Positions 53,896-63,295 of a DNA stretch of 64,000 bases are shown piece by piece. The translations under genes were made by a program, and so were the position numbers. The stretch is taken from the NCBI GenBank assembly GCA_943369485.1, contig CALRNH020000016.1:4409-68408 (forward strand). The letters are read 5' to 3'. Origin of the DNA: ATX-6F1 sp943369485. GTDB taxonomy: Bacteria > Cyanobacteriota > Cyanobacteriia > PCC-6307 > Cyanobiaceae. Each line of letters starts with the position of its first letter. Positions within the stretch are counted from its first letter, which is position 1. The notes beneath the pieces are model-generated. The model was not told where the DNA came from. It saw only the letters and a program-made list of their open reading frames with translations, and made no database searches.

Positions 53896-55194
53896 TCAGG
53901 CGCCGTGGCGGCGAATCGAGGCTCCGACAGCGTTCAGCTTGCCCTCGAGATCGGCGTAACCCCGATCGAGATACTCCAGCCCCTGAACCCGGGTGATGCC
54001 TTCTGCCGCCAGCCCCGCCAGCACCATCGCGGCGGAGGCCCGCAGGTCGCTGCCCTGCACGGGCGCACCGCTGAGGCGATGGACCCCCTCGATGAAGGCG
54101 GTGTTGCCCTGCATGCGGATGGCGGCCCCCATGCGCTGGAGTTCAGCAACGTGCTGCAGGCGGTTCTCGAAGATGTTCTCCGTGATCACGCTGGTGCCCT
54201 TGGCGGTGGCCAGCAGGCTCATGAACGGGGCCTGCAGATCGGTGGGGAAACCGGGGAAGGGCTGGGTGCGCAGGTCGACGGCGTTGATGCTCTCCGCAGA
54301 GATGGTCAGGGCGGTGCCGTCGGCTTCGAGCAGGGCGCCCGCCTCTTCGAGCTTGGTGAGCACAGCGCCCAGGTGCTCGGGGATCACCGGTGAGACCCGC
54401 AGGGTGGAGCGGGTGATGGCGGCGGCCAGCAGGAAGGTGCCGGCTTCAATGCGGTCGGGGATCACGGAATAGTCGGCACCGTGCAGGCGATCGACCCCCA
54501 CGATGGTGATGCTCGGGGTGCCGGCGCCACGGATGCGGGCGCCCATGGCGATCAGCAGCCCGGCCAGATCGACGACCTCAGGCTCGAGGGCGGCGTTCTC
54601 GATCACCGTCTCGCCATCGGCCAGCACGGCGGCCATCATCAGGGTCTCGGTGGCGCCGACGCTGGGGCAATCCATGTGAATGCGGCCGCCACTGAGCCGG
54701 TGACCGCGCCCGGGAACCACCGCCGAAACCACCCCGTGCTCGATGGTGACCTGGGCACCGAGGGCCTTGAGGCCCTTGACGTGCTCCACCACCGGGCGTG
54801 TGCCGATCTGGCAGCCACCGGGCAGGGGGACCCGGGCGACGCCGAGGCGGGCCAGCAGTGGGCCGATGCAGAAGAAGCTCGCCCGCAGGCTGTTCACCAG
54901 CTCATAGGGCGGCGCCGATTTGTTGAGCGTGCGGCCGTCCATTTCAATCCAGTCGCCCCCGCGGCGTACACCCACCCCGAGGGAGGCGAGGATGTCGCCC
55001 ATGGCGGCGATGTCCGTGAGCGGAGGCACGTTGCGCAGCCGCAGGCCGTCTTCGCTCAGCAGGCAGGCCGCCATCAGCACCAGAGCTGAATTCTTGGCGC
55101 CACTGACACGAAGATCCCCACTGAGGCGGCGGCCGCCGGAGATTTCCAGTTGAGGTGTCACCAAGCTCTGGGACGGAGCGGCCGTCAGGGTCAT
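53896..55194 (-). CDS. murA: UDP-N-acetylglucosamine 1-carboxyvinyltransferase
   Basis: The 432 aa enzyme has SGAKNSALVLMAA, the active-site Cys loop VPLPGGCQIGTRPV and FPTDLQAPFMSLL. It performs the first committed step of peptidoglycan synthesis and would be fosfomycin-sensitive given the Cys. ATG 55194 (MTLTAAPSQS) is the start; upstream sequence of the longer frame lacks similarity. It is convergent with nothing and lies just upstream of the tRNA-Leu(CAA) gene on the same strand. Confidence 0.96.
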   Translation of the reverse strand: MTLTAAPSQSLVTPQLEISGGRRLSGDLRVSGAKNSALVLMAACLLSEDGLRLRNVPPLTDIAAMGDILASLGVGVRRGGDWIEMDGRTLNKSAPPYELVNSLRASFFCIGPLLARLGVARVPLPGGCQIGTRPVVEHVKGLKALGAQVTIEHGVVSAVVPGRGHRLSGGRIHMDCPSVGATETLMMAAVLADGETVIENAALEPEVVDLAGLLIAMGARIRGAGTPSITIVGVDRLHGADYSVIPDRIEAGTFLLAAAITRSTLRVSPVIPEHLGAVLTKLEEAGALLEADGTALTISAESINAVDLRTQPFPGFPTDLQAPFMSLLATAKGTSVITENIFENRLQHVAELQRMGAAIRMQGNTAFIEGVHRLSGAPVQGSDLRASAAMVLAGLAAEGITRVQGLEYLDRGYADLEGKLNAVGASIRRHGA

Positions 55195-55380
55195 GACTTG
55201 AGCGCTTCCGCTTTTTGTGCCGACATCTTGACAATGATTCGCTGCACCGTCTAGAGGTCCGCCGTTCGAACTGTCTTGTTCGCCCAACCCTTCTGGACTG
55301 GTGGCCAGCGCCCGGTGCAAGGAGGGGGTGGGGCCACCCGATGTTTTATGGTGGCCAGGTCGCAACGGCGACAAACGCCC

Positions 55381-55464
55381 GCGGATGTGGCGGAATTGGT
55401 AGACGCGCTAGTTTCAGGTACTAGTGGCAGCAATGTCGTGGGAGTTCAAGTCTCCCCATCCGCA
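55381..55464 (+). tRNA. tRNA-Leu (anticodon CAG)
   Basis: The 84-nt class II tRNA has an acceptor stem GCGGATG/CATCCGC with discriminator A, anticodon loop TTCAGGT (CAG) and T-loop AGTTCAAGTCT. No CCA is encoded. It is divergent from murA. Confidence 0.95.
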
Positions 55465-55515
55465 TTTCTCTCTTCTCGGCTCTTCTCGCTTCATCCCCTC
55501 AGCTGAGCCACCTTC

Positions 55516-55764
55516 ATGATCGTGCTGAAGATCAACAATGCTTCCGAGGTGGTGGCATCGAAGCTTGGAAAGTTTCTCGAGAGCCTTACTCCCGACAGCC
55601 TCGATGAGTCCACGGTCGAAGATATCCTGCTTAAAAAACTGATCGAGAACCTCTCCCAGGAGGGTCTCAAGGGTGAGGCCGCTTCCGTGAAGGGCCTCGA
55701 ACTTGATGGCACCAAGCTGGTACTTGGCGACAAACTGCATGTGCGCCGTCACCATCTGTTCTGA
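55516..55764 (+). CDS. conserved small hypothetical protein
   Basis: The 82 aa protein begins MIVLKINNASEVVASKLGKF and contains TVEDILLKKLIENLSQEGLK. It is soluble and charged, with a His/Arg C-terminus (HVRRHHLF). It resembles small conserved proteins of picocyanobacteria. A function is unknown. It starts 21 bases before the rRNA-methyltransferase gene. Confidence 0.65.
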   Translation: MIVLKINNASEVVASKLGKFLESLTPDSLDESTVEDILLKKLIENLSQEGLKGEAASVKGLELDGTKLVLGDKLHVRRHHLF

Positions 55765-55785
55765 GCTGGGGCCGCGGCACGCCCG

Positions 55786-56619
55786 ATGAGCGCTGCTCCG
55801 AGCCTCCCTGGGCTGATCACCAGCCGGCGTCATCCGCTGGTGGCCCGCTTTCGTGCCCTCCATGGGGCCCGTGGACGACGGGAGCAGGGTCTGGTGCTGC
55901 TGGAGGGCACCCATCTGCTCGAAGAGGTGGTGGCGCGGCAGCTTCGCCCGGAACTGGTGCTGGCCACGGAAGCCTGGCTGGAACGCCACGATTCCCTGGT
56001 GCGGGCCCTTCCTTTCGGAGTTGCGCTGCAGCCGGTGGGGGAGGCGGTGCTGTCGGCGGTCGCCACCACCGAGCACCCCGATGGGGTCGTGCTCAGCCTG
56101 CCCCTGATCGAACCGGGGCCGGCCCCTCGGCTCAATCTGGTGCTGGCACTGGATCGGCTCCAGGACCCGGGCAATCTGGGCACCTTGATGCGCACGGCCC
56201 TGGCGGCCGGCGTCGATGAGCTCTGGCTGGCGGCGGGGGCGGATCCCTGGCAGCCCAAGGTGCTGCGGGCTTCCGCCGGAGCGGCCCTGGCCCTGCCCCT
56301 GCGGCGCCTGGAGGGGACGGCGGTCCTCTCGGAGCGGCTGGTGGCCGCCAGGGACCAGGGGCTTCAGGTGGTGGCGACGGTGGTGCGCGGCGGCCTGCCC
56401 TACTGGCAGCTGGATTGGTGCCAGCCCACGGTGCTGTTGCTCGGCAACGAAGGGGCGGGGCTGGCCCCGGAGCTGCTGGAGCACTGCAGCCACAGGATCA
56501 GCATTCCCCACAGCCCCGAAGTGGAATCGCTGAATGTGGCCGTGGCGGCAGCTCCGCTGCTGCTGGAGCGCAGCCGCCAGCGCTTCGGTTCAGAGAGCGA
56601 GGGCTCGGGGACGGACTGA
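55786..56619 (+). CDS. SpoU/TrmH-family RNA 2'-O-methyltransferase
   Basis: The 277 aa SPOUT protein has an N-terminal substrate-binding domain (VARFRALHGARGRREQGLVLLEG), then ALDRLQDPGNLGTLMRTALAAG, LLGNEGAGL and ISIPHSPEVESLNVAVAAAPLL (motifs 1-3). It would methylate a ribose in 23S rRNA or tRNA; the exact site is not clear. It precedes lpdA by 46 bases. Confidence 0.9.
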   Translation: MSAAPSLPGLITSRRHPLVARFRALHGARGRREQGLVLLEGTHLLEEVVARQLRPELVLATEAWLERHDSLVRALPFGVALQPVGEAVLSAVATTEHPDGVVLSLPLIEPGPAPRLNLVLALDRLQDPGNLGTLMRTALAAGVDELWLAAGADPWQPKVLRASAGAALALPLRRLEGTAVLSERLVAARDQGLQVVATVVRGGLPYWQLDWCQPTVLLLGNEGAGLAPELLEHCSHRISIPHSPEVESLNVAVAAAPLLLERSRQRFGSESEGSGTD

Positions 56620-56665
56620 GGGGGCAGTGGCGGGGGAGAATGCCAGCCTCAGTTGCCACCGGCCG

Positions 56666-58135
56666 GTGTCCGACGCAAGCGCGCCTTTCGACTTCGATGT
56701 GATCGTGATCGGCGCCGGCTACGGCGGCTTCGATGCGGCCAAACACGCCGCCGACCACGGCCTGCGCACGGCGATCATCGAATCCCGTGACATGGGCGGC
56801 ACCTGCGTGAACCGCGGCTGCGTGCCCTCGAAGGCCCTGCTGGCGGCCAGCGGCCGGGTGCGGGAACTGGCTGATGTTGAGCACCTGCGGGCCTTCGGCA
56901 TCCACGCCACCCCGGTGCGTTTCGAGCGCCAGGCGATCGCCGATCACGCCTCCCAGCTGGTGTCTGCGATCCGCACCAACCTCACCAAGACGCTGGAGCG
57001 CTCCGGGACCACGATCCTGCGGGGCAAGGGCCGGCTGGAGGGGCCCCAGAAAGTGGGGGTGCGCCAGAGCAATGGCGTCGATCGGATCTACTCGGCCAAG
57101 GAGGTGATCATCGCCACGGGCTCCGATCCCTTCGTGCCCCCCGGCATCGAAACCGACGGCCGCACCGTGTTCACCAGCGACGAGGCGATCGAACTGGCCT
57201 CACTGCCGCGTTGGATCGCGATCATCGGCAGCGGCTACATCGGTCTGGAGTTCGCCGATGTCTACACGGCGTTGGGCTGTGAGGTCACTTTGATCGAGGC
57301 GCTCGATCGGGTGATGCCCACCTTCGATCCCGACATCGCCAAGCTGGCGGCCCGCAAGCTGATCGAGGGCCGCGACATCGAGACCCGCACCGGCCTGCTG
57401 GCCCGCAAGGTCACCCCGGGCAGCCCCGTGCGCATCGAGCTGGCCGACATGGCCAGCAAGGAGTTGGTGGAGGTGCTCGAGGTGGACGCGGTTCTGGTGG
57501 CCACCGGCCGTGTGCCCACCAGCCAGGAGCTCAATCTGGCCAGTGTCGGCGTGAAAACCAACCGCGGCTTCATCCCCGTCGATGACAGCCTGCGGGTGCT
57601 GCTGAACGGGGTGCCCGTGCCCCATCTCTGGGCCGTGGGCGATGTGACCGGCAAGCTGATGCTCGCCCACACCGCCGCCGCCCAGGGCACCGTGGCGGTC
57701 GACAACATCCTGGGCCACCCCCGCACAATCGATTACCGCTCGATCCCGGCGGCCACCTTCACCCATCCGGAGATCAGCTCGGTGGGGCTGAGCGAAGTCG
57801 AGGCCAAGGCCCTGGCCGCATCAGGCGGCTTCGAGCTGGGGGTGGTGCGCAGCTACTTCAAGGCCAACACCAAGGCCCTGGCCGAGCTGGAGAGCGATGG
57901 GCTGATGAAGCTGCTGTTCAACAAGGCCAGCGGTGAGGTGCTCGGCGCCCACATCTACGGCCTCCATGCCGCCGACCTGATCCAGGAGATCGCCAACGCC
58001 GTGGCCCGCCGCCAGAGCGTGCTGCAGCTGGCCACGGAGGTGCACACCCACCCCACCCTCAGCGAGCTGGTGGAGGTGGCCTACAAGCAGGCGGCCGCGG
58101 TCGTCTCCGCTGCACGTCAGCCCGTGGGGGTCTGA
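56666..58135 (+). CDS. lpdA: dihydrolipoyl dehydrogenase
   Basis: The 489 aa flavoprotein starts at GTG 56666. It has FAD motif VIGAGYGGFDAAKHA, the redox disulfide GGTCVNRGCVPSKAL, NAD motif IIGSGYIGLEFAD and the dimer-domain His in EVHTHPTLSELVEVA. It is the E3 subunit of pyruvate dehydrogenase or the glycine cleavage system. It is followed by trpC 3 bases later. Confidence 0.95.
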   Translation: MSDASAPFDFDVIVIGAGYGGFDAAKHAADHGLRTAIIESRDMGGTCVNRGCVPSKALLAASGRVRELADVEHLRAFGIHATPVRFERQAIADHASQLVSAIRTNLTKTLERSGTTILRGKGRLEGPQKVGVRQSNGVDRIYSAKEVIIATGSDPFVPPGIETDGRTVFTSDEAIELASLPRWIAIIGSGYIGLEFADVYTALGCEVTLIEALDRVMPTFDPDIAKLAARKLIEGRDIETRTGLLARKVTPGSPVRIELADMASKELVEVLEVDAVLVATGRVPTSQELNLASVGVKTNRGFIPVDDSLRVLLNGVPVPHLWAVGDVTGKLMLAHTAAAQGTVAVDNILGHPRTIDYRSIPAATFTHPEISSVGLSEVEAKALAASGGFELGVVRSYFKANTKALAELESDGLMKLLFNKASGEVLGAHIYGLHAADLIQEIANAVARRQSVLQLATEVHTHPTLSELVEVAYKQAAAVVSAARQPVGV

Positions 58136-58138
58136 GCC

Positions 58139-59023
58139 ATGGAGATCCGTCGCCGCCCCCCGAACCCGCCGGTGAAGGTGGCCCACCTCCAGTTCGGCAT
58201 CCGGCACCCGGAGGCGGAACCCCGCCACATCCTCGAGGAAATCGTCTGGGCCAAGGACAAGGAGGTGGACGTTTCCCGTGAACGGGTGCCCCTTGGGGAC
58301 CTCAAGAAGCAGGTGGCGCTCCTGCCCCCCACCCGGGATTTCCTGGCCGCCCTGCGCGCCAGCTGCCGCAAACCGGCGGTGATCGCTGAAATCAAGAAGG
58401 CGAGCCCCAGCAAAGGGGTCATCCGCGAGGCCTTCGACCCTGAGGCGATCGCCCGCGGCTACGCCGCCGGTGGGGCCAGCTGCCTGTCGGTGCTCACCGA
58501 CAAGGCCTTCTTCCAGGGGGGCTTCGAGGTGCTGGTGGCGGTGCGCCAGCAGGTGGACCTGCCCCTGCTCTGCAAGGACTTCATCCTCTCGCCCTATCAA
58601 CTCTTTCAGGCCAGGGTGGCCGGGGCCGACGCCGCCCTGCTGATCGCGGCGATCCTGAGCGATCAGGATCTGGCCTACCTGCTCAAGGTGGCCCGCACCC
58701 TCGGCCTCGCGGTGCTGGTGGAGGTGCACGACGGCGCGGAACTGGAGCGGGTGCTGGGGCTCGAGGGGGTGAACCTGATCGGCATCAACAACCGCGATCT
58801 GGCGACGTTCCACACCGATCTGGCCGTCACCGAAACGCTGATGGCGACCTACGGCGAGCGGGTGCGCAGCAGCGGGGCCCTGCTGGTGAGCGAATCGGGC
58901 CTGTTCAACCGGGGCGATCTGGATCGGGTGGTGAGCGCGGGGGCTGATGCGGTGCTGGTGGGGGAAGCGTTGATGCGGCAGCCGGATGTGACGGCCGCCC
59001 TGGAGGACTTGATCGGCGGCTGA
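58139..59023 (+). CDS. trpC: indole-3-glycerol phosphate synthase
   Basis: The 294 aa TIM-barrel enzyme has VIAEIKKASPSKGVI, GASCLSVLTDKAFFQGG, LPLLCKDFILSPYQL and IGINNRDLATFHTDL. Catalytic Lys and Glu positions are kept. It acts in tryptophan synthesis. The long N-terminal extension of about 60 aa before the barrel is usual for cyanobacterial TrpC. Confidence 0.96.
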   Translation: MEIRRRPPNPPVKVAHLQFGIRHPEAEPRHILEEIVWAKDKEVDVSRERVPLGDLKKQVALLPPTRDFLAALRASCRKPAVIAEIKKASPSKGVIREAFDPEAIARGYAAGGASCLSVLTDKAFFQGGFEVLVAVRQQVDLPLLCKDFILSPYQLFQARVAGADAALLIAAILSDQDLAYLLKVARTLGLAVLVEVHDGAELERVLGLEGVNLIGINNRDLATFHTDLAVTETLMATYGERVRSSGALLVSESGLFNRGDLDRVVSAGADAVLVGEALMRQPDVTAALEDLIGG

Positions 59024-59100
59024 GTTGTGCTGGGTCACGCCTCGGGCCCATGGCCGCTTGTTGCGATTGGATCGGGCGATCGTCAGGCCGCCGCCCATGA

Positions 59101-59126
59101 AAAAACCCCAGCCAAGGCCGGGGTTT
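59101..59126 (-). terminator. intrinsic terminator after rpsD
   Basis: On the reverse strand this reads CCCCGGCC-TT-GGCTGGGG followed by TTTTTT. It lies 40 bases after the rpsD stop and also faces the end of trpC. Confidence 0.85.
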
Positions 59127-59165
59127 GGCTTCCGGACCTGGCCGGGGGAGAGGTGGGAAACGAAC

Positions 59166-59774
59166 TCAGACCTTGCGGGAGTAGAACTCGACCACCAGCA
59201 GTTCGTTGATCTCCAGGGCCACCCACTCGCGCTCGATCTTGCCGTTGACCTTGGCAGTCAGCTTGGCCTTGTCGAGTTCAAGGTTGGGGGGGATGTTGGC
59301 CAGGCCGGGGAACTCCAGGTTCCCTTCGGCGAGCCTCTTGCTGGCCTTGCGTTCCCGGATGACGATCACATCACCGGCCTTGCACTGATAGCTGGGGATG
59401 TCGACGACGCGGCCATTGACGCTCACGTGGCCGTGGTTCACCAACTGGCGGGAGCCGGGGACCGTGGGACCGAAACCAAGACGGAAACAGACGTTGTCGA
59501 GCCTGTTTTCCAAAAGCTTGAGCAGGTTGGTTCCAGTGGAACCCTCCTGGGCACGGGCTTTCTTGACGTAGCGAACGAGCTGACGTTCAGAAATCCCGTA
59601 GTTGAAACGAAGCTTCTGCTTCTCTTCAAGGCGGATGGCGTATTCGGAGCGCTTGCGACGGGCTTGGCCGTGCTGACCGGGGGGATAAGCCCGCTTGGCG
59701 GACTTACGGGTGAGACCGGGAAGGTCTCCCAAGCGCCGCGTGATCCTCAGGCGAGGGCCGCGGTATCGAGACAT
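59166..59774 (-). CDS. rpsD: 30S ribosomal protein S4
   Basis: The 202 aa protein begins MSRYRGPRLRITRRLGDLPG and has the S4 RNA-binding domain (LENRLDNVCFRLGFGPTVPGSRQLV, NHGHVSVNGRVVDIPS). It nucleates 30S assembly. It is a single-gene transcript with its own terminator. Confidence 0.97.
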   Translation of the reverse strand: MSRYRGPRLRITRRLGDLPGLTRKSAKRAYPPGQHGQARRKRSEYAIRLEEKQKLRFNYGISERQLVRYVKKARAQEGSTGTNLLKLLENRLDNVCFRLGFGPTVPGSRQLVNHGHVSVNGRVVDIPSYQCKAGDVIVIRERKASKRLAEGNLEFPGLANIPPNLELDKAKLTAKVNGKIEREWVALEINELLVVEFYSRKV

Positions 59775-59825
59775 TGAGGAAGGAAATCAAAGGTTGAACG
59801 ATTGGGCGTTGCCCAGGTTGGGAGC

Positions 59826-60125
59826 ATGCTGGAGGGGCGACCCTCGGCAGAACCCAGCTTGGAACGCCAGCCAACGATCCTATCCGCTGGCCTGGCGGCG
59901 GTTTCAAGGGCGCTGGCCGTCGTGCTGCTAACCCTGATCGGCGCCTATCGCCGCTGGATGTCCCCCCTGATCGGACCCCGCTGCCGCTTCATCCCCAGCT
60001 GCAGCGCCTACGGCCTCGAGGCGATCGGCCGCCATGGTCCCTGGCGGGGGGGCTGGCTCACCCTGCGGCGGCTGCTGCGCTGCCACCCCTTCACCCCCTG
60101 CGGCTGCGATCCCGTTCCCGATTGA
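59826..60125 (+). CDS. yidD: membrane protein insertion efficiency factor YidD
   Basis: The 99 aa protein has IGAYRRWMSPLIGPRCRFIPSC and the HPFTPCGCDPVP C-terminus of the YidD/Haemolytic family. Three conserved Cys are kept. ATG 59826 is chosen, with 59802 as a longer option. It assists YidC in membrane protein insertion. It is divergent from rpsD. Confidence 0.93.
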   Translation: MLEGRPSAEPSLERQPTILSAGLAAVSRALAVVLLTLIGAYRRWMSPLIGPRCRFIPSCSAYGLEAIGRHGPWRGGWLTLRRLLRCHPFTPCGCDPVPD

Positions 60126-60137
60126 GCCACCCTGCCA

Positions 60138-60416
60138 ATGCTAGAAGCCCCTTACCGGCTCTACACCCGCTCCGGCTGCTGCCTCTGCCAGGGCCTGGCG
60201 GAGCGACTGTCGGCCCTTGATCCGGCACCGGAGCTGGCGCTGATCGACGTGGACGCCGACCCGGAACTCCAGGCGCGCTACGGGCTGGAGGTACCGGTGC
60301 TGGCGGTTCGCCGCGAGGGCCGCTGGAGCGACCTGCCACGGGTGCCGCCGCGGCTGGCGGGGGATCGACTGCGGGAATGGTTGCGGAAGAACAGTGCTCC
60401 GCTCCCGCCCGCTTAA
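60138..60416 (+). CDS. glutaredoxin-like (DUF836) thiol protein
   Basis: The 92 aa thioredoxin-fold protein begins YRLYTRSGCCLCQGLAERL with a CxxC-type CCLC motif, then VPVLAVRR with the cis-Pro. It is a small thiol-disulfide exchange protein of the glutaredoxin-like family. It starts 12 bases after yidD, and its stop lies 55 bases before murE. Confidence 0.85.
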   Translation: MLEAPYRLYTRSGCCLCQGLAERLSALDPAPELALIDVDADPELQARYGLEVPVLAVRREGRWSDLPRVPPRLAGDRLREWLRKNSAPLPPA

Positions 60417-60471
60417 AAAGGCCCCACCCCTCCGTCCGGAGATCGTTCCGGACGCCGTGCCCCCACCACCC

Positions 60472-62016
60472 ATGAGCCCATTGCTTCATCCGCTGCTGCA
60501 GTCGGTCGGCCTGGACGTGCCCGAAGGGCTGGTCCAGGGGGAGGTGAAGGCGGTGAGCTGCGACTCCCGTCGAGTCGGCCCCGGCACCCTGTTCGTCGGC
60601 CTTCCGGGCCAGACCGTCGACGGGGGGAGCTTCTGGCCGGCGGCCCTGGCGGCAGGGGCCGTGGCGGCGGTGATCAGCCCGGCGGCGGCGAGGCAGGCTC
60701 CGCCCTCCCAAGGGGATGCGGTGGTGGTGGCCCCGGCGCCCCTGGCGCCCCTGGCGGGGCGGCTGGCGGCGGCGTTCTGGGATCACCCCAGCCGCCAGCT
60801 GGCCCTGATCGGGGTCACCGGCACCAATGGCAAGACCACGATCACCCATCTGATTGAGCATCTGGCGGCGGCCTGCGGCCGCCCCAGCGCCCTGTTCGGC
60901 ACGCTGGTGAACCGCTGGCCGGGCCACAGCGAGACGGCCCACCACACCACGGCCTTCGCCGATCAGCTCCAGGGCCAGCTGGCGGCGGCGGTGGCGGCTG
61001 GCGCCCGGGTCGGGGCGATGGAGGTGAGCTCCCACGCCCTGGACCAGGGCCGGGTGGCCGGTTGTGACTTCGCTGGCGCCGTGTTCAGCAACCTCACCCA
61101 GGACCACCTCGACTATCACCTCTCGATGGAGGCCTACTTCGAGGCCAAGGCCCTGCTGTTTGCCTCCCCCCTGCTCGCTGGCGGGGAAGGAGCCCGGGCG
61201 GTGGTCAACGTCGACGACCCCTGGGGACGGCAACTGGCGGAGCGGCTCGGCGGGAGCTGCTGGCGCAGCTCCCTGCTGGCCAGCGGGTCCGAGGGGGTGG
61301 ACTTGCGCCTCGACGAGCTGGCCTTCAGCGCAAACGGGGTGAGCGGTCGTCTGATCACGCCGAAGGGAGAGGGGCGCTTCGACTCACCGCTGCTCGGGCG
61401 TTTCAATCTGATGAACCTGCTCCAGGCGGTGGGAGCGCTGTTGCAGCAGAGTCTGCCCCTGGAGGCACTGCTGGAGGGAATCGCCCAGTTCGGAGGTGTG
61501 CCGGGGCGCATGGAGCGGGTGAGTGCCTGGCCCGGCACCTCTGGGCCCGGCACCACAGCGGCGGCGCCCACCGTGCTCGTGGACTACGCCCACACCCCCG
61601 ACGGCCTGGAGAATGCGCTGAAGGCGTCGAGACCGTTTGCCAACGGGCGGTTGATCTGCGTGTTCGGCTGCGGCGGCGATCGCGACCGCGGCAAGCGACC
61701 CCAGATGGGCGCGATCGCCGCCGCCCTGGCGGATCGGGTGGTCGTCACCTCCGACAACCCGCGCACCGAAGACCCCCAGCGGATCCTCGACGATGTGGTG
61801 GCGGGCATCCCGGCCGGCAGTGACTGGGTGGTGGAGGGGGACCGGGCCACGGCGATCGCCACCGCCGTGGCCCAGGCCCAGGCCGACGATCTGGTGCTGA
61901 TCGCCGGAAAGGGCCATGAGGACTACCAGATTCTCGGCACCACCCGCATCCATTTCGACGACCGCGAGCAGGCCGTGAAGGCCCTGCAGAGCCGGGCTGC
62001 CCGAGCCCCCACCTGA
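60472..62016 (+). CDS. murE: UDP-MurNAc-tripeptide ligase (meso-DAP adding)
   Basis: The 514 aa Mur ligase has VTGTNGKTTITHLIEHL (ATP loop), MEVSSHALDQGRVAGCDF, VFSNLTQDHLDYH, LVDYAHTPDGLENAL and the SDNPRTEDP motif that selects meso-diaminopimelate. It adds the third peptide residue in peptidoglycan synthesis. ATG 60472 is the start; GTG 60457 is possible. It contains three HIP1 octamers near its 3' end. Confidence 0.96.
   Translation: MSPLLHPLLQSVGLDVPEGLVQGEVKAVSCDSRRVGPGTLFVGLPGQTVDGGSFWPAALAAGAVAAVISPAAARQAPPSQGDAVVVAPAPLAPLAGRLAAAFWDHPSRQLALIGVTGTNGKTTITHLIEHLAAACGRPSALFGTLVNRWPGHSETAHHTTAFADQLQGQLAAAVAAGARVGAMEVSSHALDQGRVAGCDFAGAVFSNLTQDHLDYHLSMEAYFEAKALLFASPLLAGGEGARAVVNVDDPWGRQLAERLGGSCWRSSLLASGSEGVDLRLDELAFSANGVSGRLITPKGEGRFDSPLLGRFNLMNLLQAVGALLQQSLPLEALLEGIAQFGGVPGRMERVSAWPGTSGPGTTAAAPTVLVDYAHTPDGLENALKASRPFANGRLICVFGCGGDRDRGKRPQMGAIAAALADRVVVTSDNPRTEDPQRILDDVVAGIPAGSDWVVEGDRATAIATAVAQAQADDLVLIAGKGHEDYQILGTTRIHFDDREQAVKALQSRAARAPT
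61676..61859. repeat. three HIP1 octamers (GCGATCGC) in murE
   Basis: Copies lie at 61676-61683, 61711-61718 and 61852-61859. Others are at 19956, 28747, 29440, 56933, 58445 and 63373. HIP1 is the over-represented palindrome of many cyanobacterial genomes. Confidence 0.8.
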
Positions 62017-62114
62017 AAACTGTCTTCCGATCCGCACCCTGGCCGGTGCCTAGGGGATGCCGGCGTGCCGGCGGGTAGCTTTGCAGCGCTGAATCGATCA
62101 CCTTTTCGGAGTCC

Positions 62115-62855
62115 ATGGCTGCTGCTGTCCCCCTGTCGAGAAAGTTCCTGGCGGAACTGATCGGCACCTTCTGGCTGGTGTTTGGCGGCTGCGGCAGTGC
62201 CGTGCTGGCGGCGGTGTTCCCCTACGCCCAGGCTGACAACAACCCCCTGGGCCTGGGCTTCCTGGGCGTGTCGCTCGCCTTCGGACTCACTCTGCTGACC
62301 ATGGCCTACACGATCGGCCATGTCTCGGGCTGCCACATCAACCCGGCCGTCAGCTTCGGCCTCTGGGCCAGCGGTCGTTTTCCGGGCTCCCACCTGCTCA
62401 CCTACATCGTCGCCCAGGTGCTTGGCGGTCTGATCGCCGGCGGGCTGTTGTTCGGCATCGCCAACGGCCGCGCCGGCTTCCAGCTCACGGGCAGCAACCC
62501 GCTGGCCACCAATGGCTTCGGAGCCCATTCACCGGGGGGCTACGGGCTGGTGGCTGCTCTGATCATCGAAGTGGTGCTCACGTTCATTTTCCTGCTGGTG
62601 ATCCTCGGCACCACCCACAAGGACGCGATCAAGGACCTGGCGGGTGTGCCGATCGGCCTGTCGCTGGTGCTGATTCACCTGATCAGCATCCCTGTCACCA
62701 ACACTTCAGTGAACCCCGCCCGCAGCACCGGTGTGGCCCTGTGGGTGGGTGGCGATGCGGTGGGTCAGTTGTGGCTGTTCTGGCTGGCCCCGATCGTGGG
62801 TGCCCTGCTGGCCGGTTGGGTGCAGCGGAACCTGTTGGAGAGCCGCGCAGACTGA
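62115..62855 (+). CDS. aqpZ: aquaporin Z
   Basis: The 246 aa major intrinsic protein has six helices and two half-helices with NPA boxes (GCHINPAVSFG and TSVNPARSTG). Residues fit a water-selective AqpZ. A small hairpin ACAACC-GTG-GGTTGT follows the stop at 62856-62870. Confidence 0.96.
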   Translation: MAAAVPLSRKFLAELIGTFWLVFGGCGSAVLAAVFPYAQADNNPLGLGFLGVSLAFGLTLLTMAYTIGHVSGCHINPAVSFGLWASGRFPGSHLLTYIVAQVLGGLIAGGLLFGIANGRAGFQLTGSNPLATNGFGAHSPGGYGLVAALIIEVVLTFIFLLVILGTTHKDAIKDLAGVPIGLSLVLIHLISIPVTNTSVNPARSTGVALWVGGDAVGQLWLFWLAPIVGALLAGWVQRNLLESRAD

Positions 62856-62902
62856 ACAACCGTGGGTTGTCTCCCCCGCTCCTCGGACGGCCGGTGAGCG
62901 GC

Positions 62903-63295
62903 TCAGGCCAACTCGCCCCCTTCCTTGGAGCGCAGGTAGCCGTAGCTGCCGGCCGCCAGCACCAGCGGCACCAGCAGACCCCAGAGGCGCCCGAAGCCAG
63001 GGGAGAACAGCACCGGGGTGTCTTTGGCGGCGGCGTAGGGGGACGCCTTCTTACTCCCTGGGGCTTTGGTTCCATCGATCTGACCCGCCAGCGGAACGGG
63101 TGCATTGGTGCCCGCTGCATCCGTTGGGGCGGCATAGGGGGACTGCTTTTCGCTGCCCGCTGCCTGGGTGCCCGCACCGGGGCCGGCCGCGGGGTTCGTG
63201 CCGGCAACGACCGGAGCCACGCAGATCAGGGCCAGGACCCCGGCGGCCAGGCTCAGTCTGAGTGGTTGGTGCGATGACTTGAACATGGTTGGCAT
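62903..63295 (-). CDS. hypothetical exported/anchored protein with SPYAA repeats
   Basis: The 130 aa protein (ATG 63295; 63319 is possible) has a signal peptide (LSLAAGVLALICVAPVVAG) and a low-complexity middle with two similar units, GSEKQSPYAAPTDAAGT and GSKKASPYAAAKD, then a C-terminal transmembrane helix (LWGLLVPLVLAAGSYGYL) and a charged end. No family is known to me. It is convergent with aqpZ. Confidence 0.6.
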   Translation of the reverse strand: MPTMFKSSHQPLRLSLAAGVLALICVAPVVAGTNPAAGPGAGTQAAGSEKQSPYAAPTDAAGTNAPVPLAGQIDGTKAPGSKKASPYAAAKDTPVLFSPGFGRLWGLLVPLVLAAGSYGYLRSKEGGELA

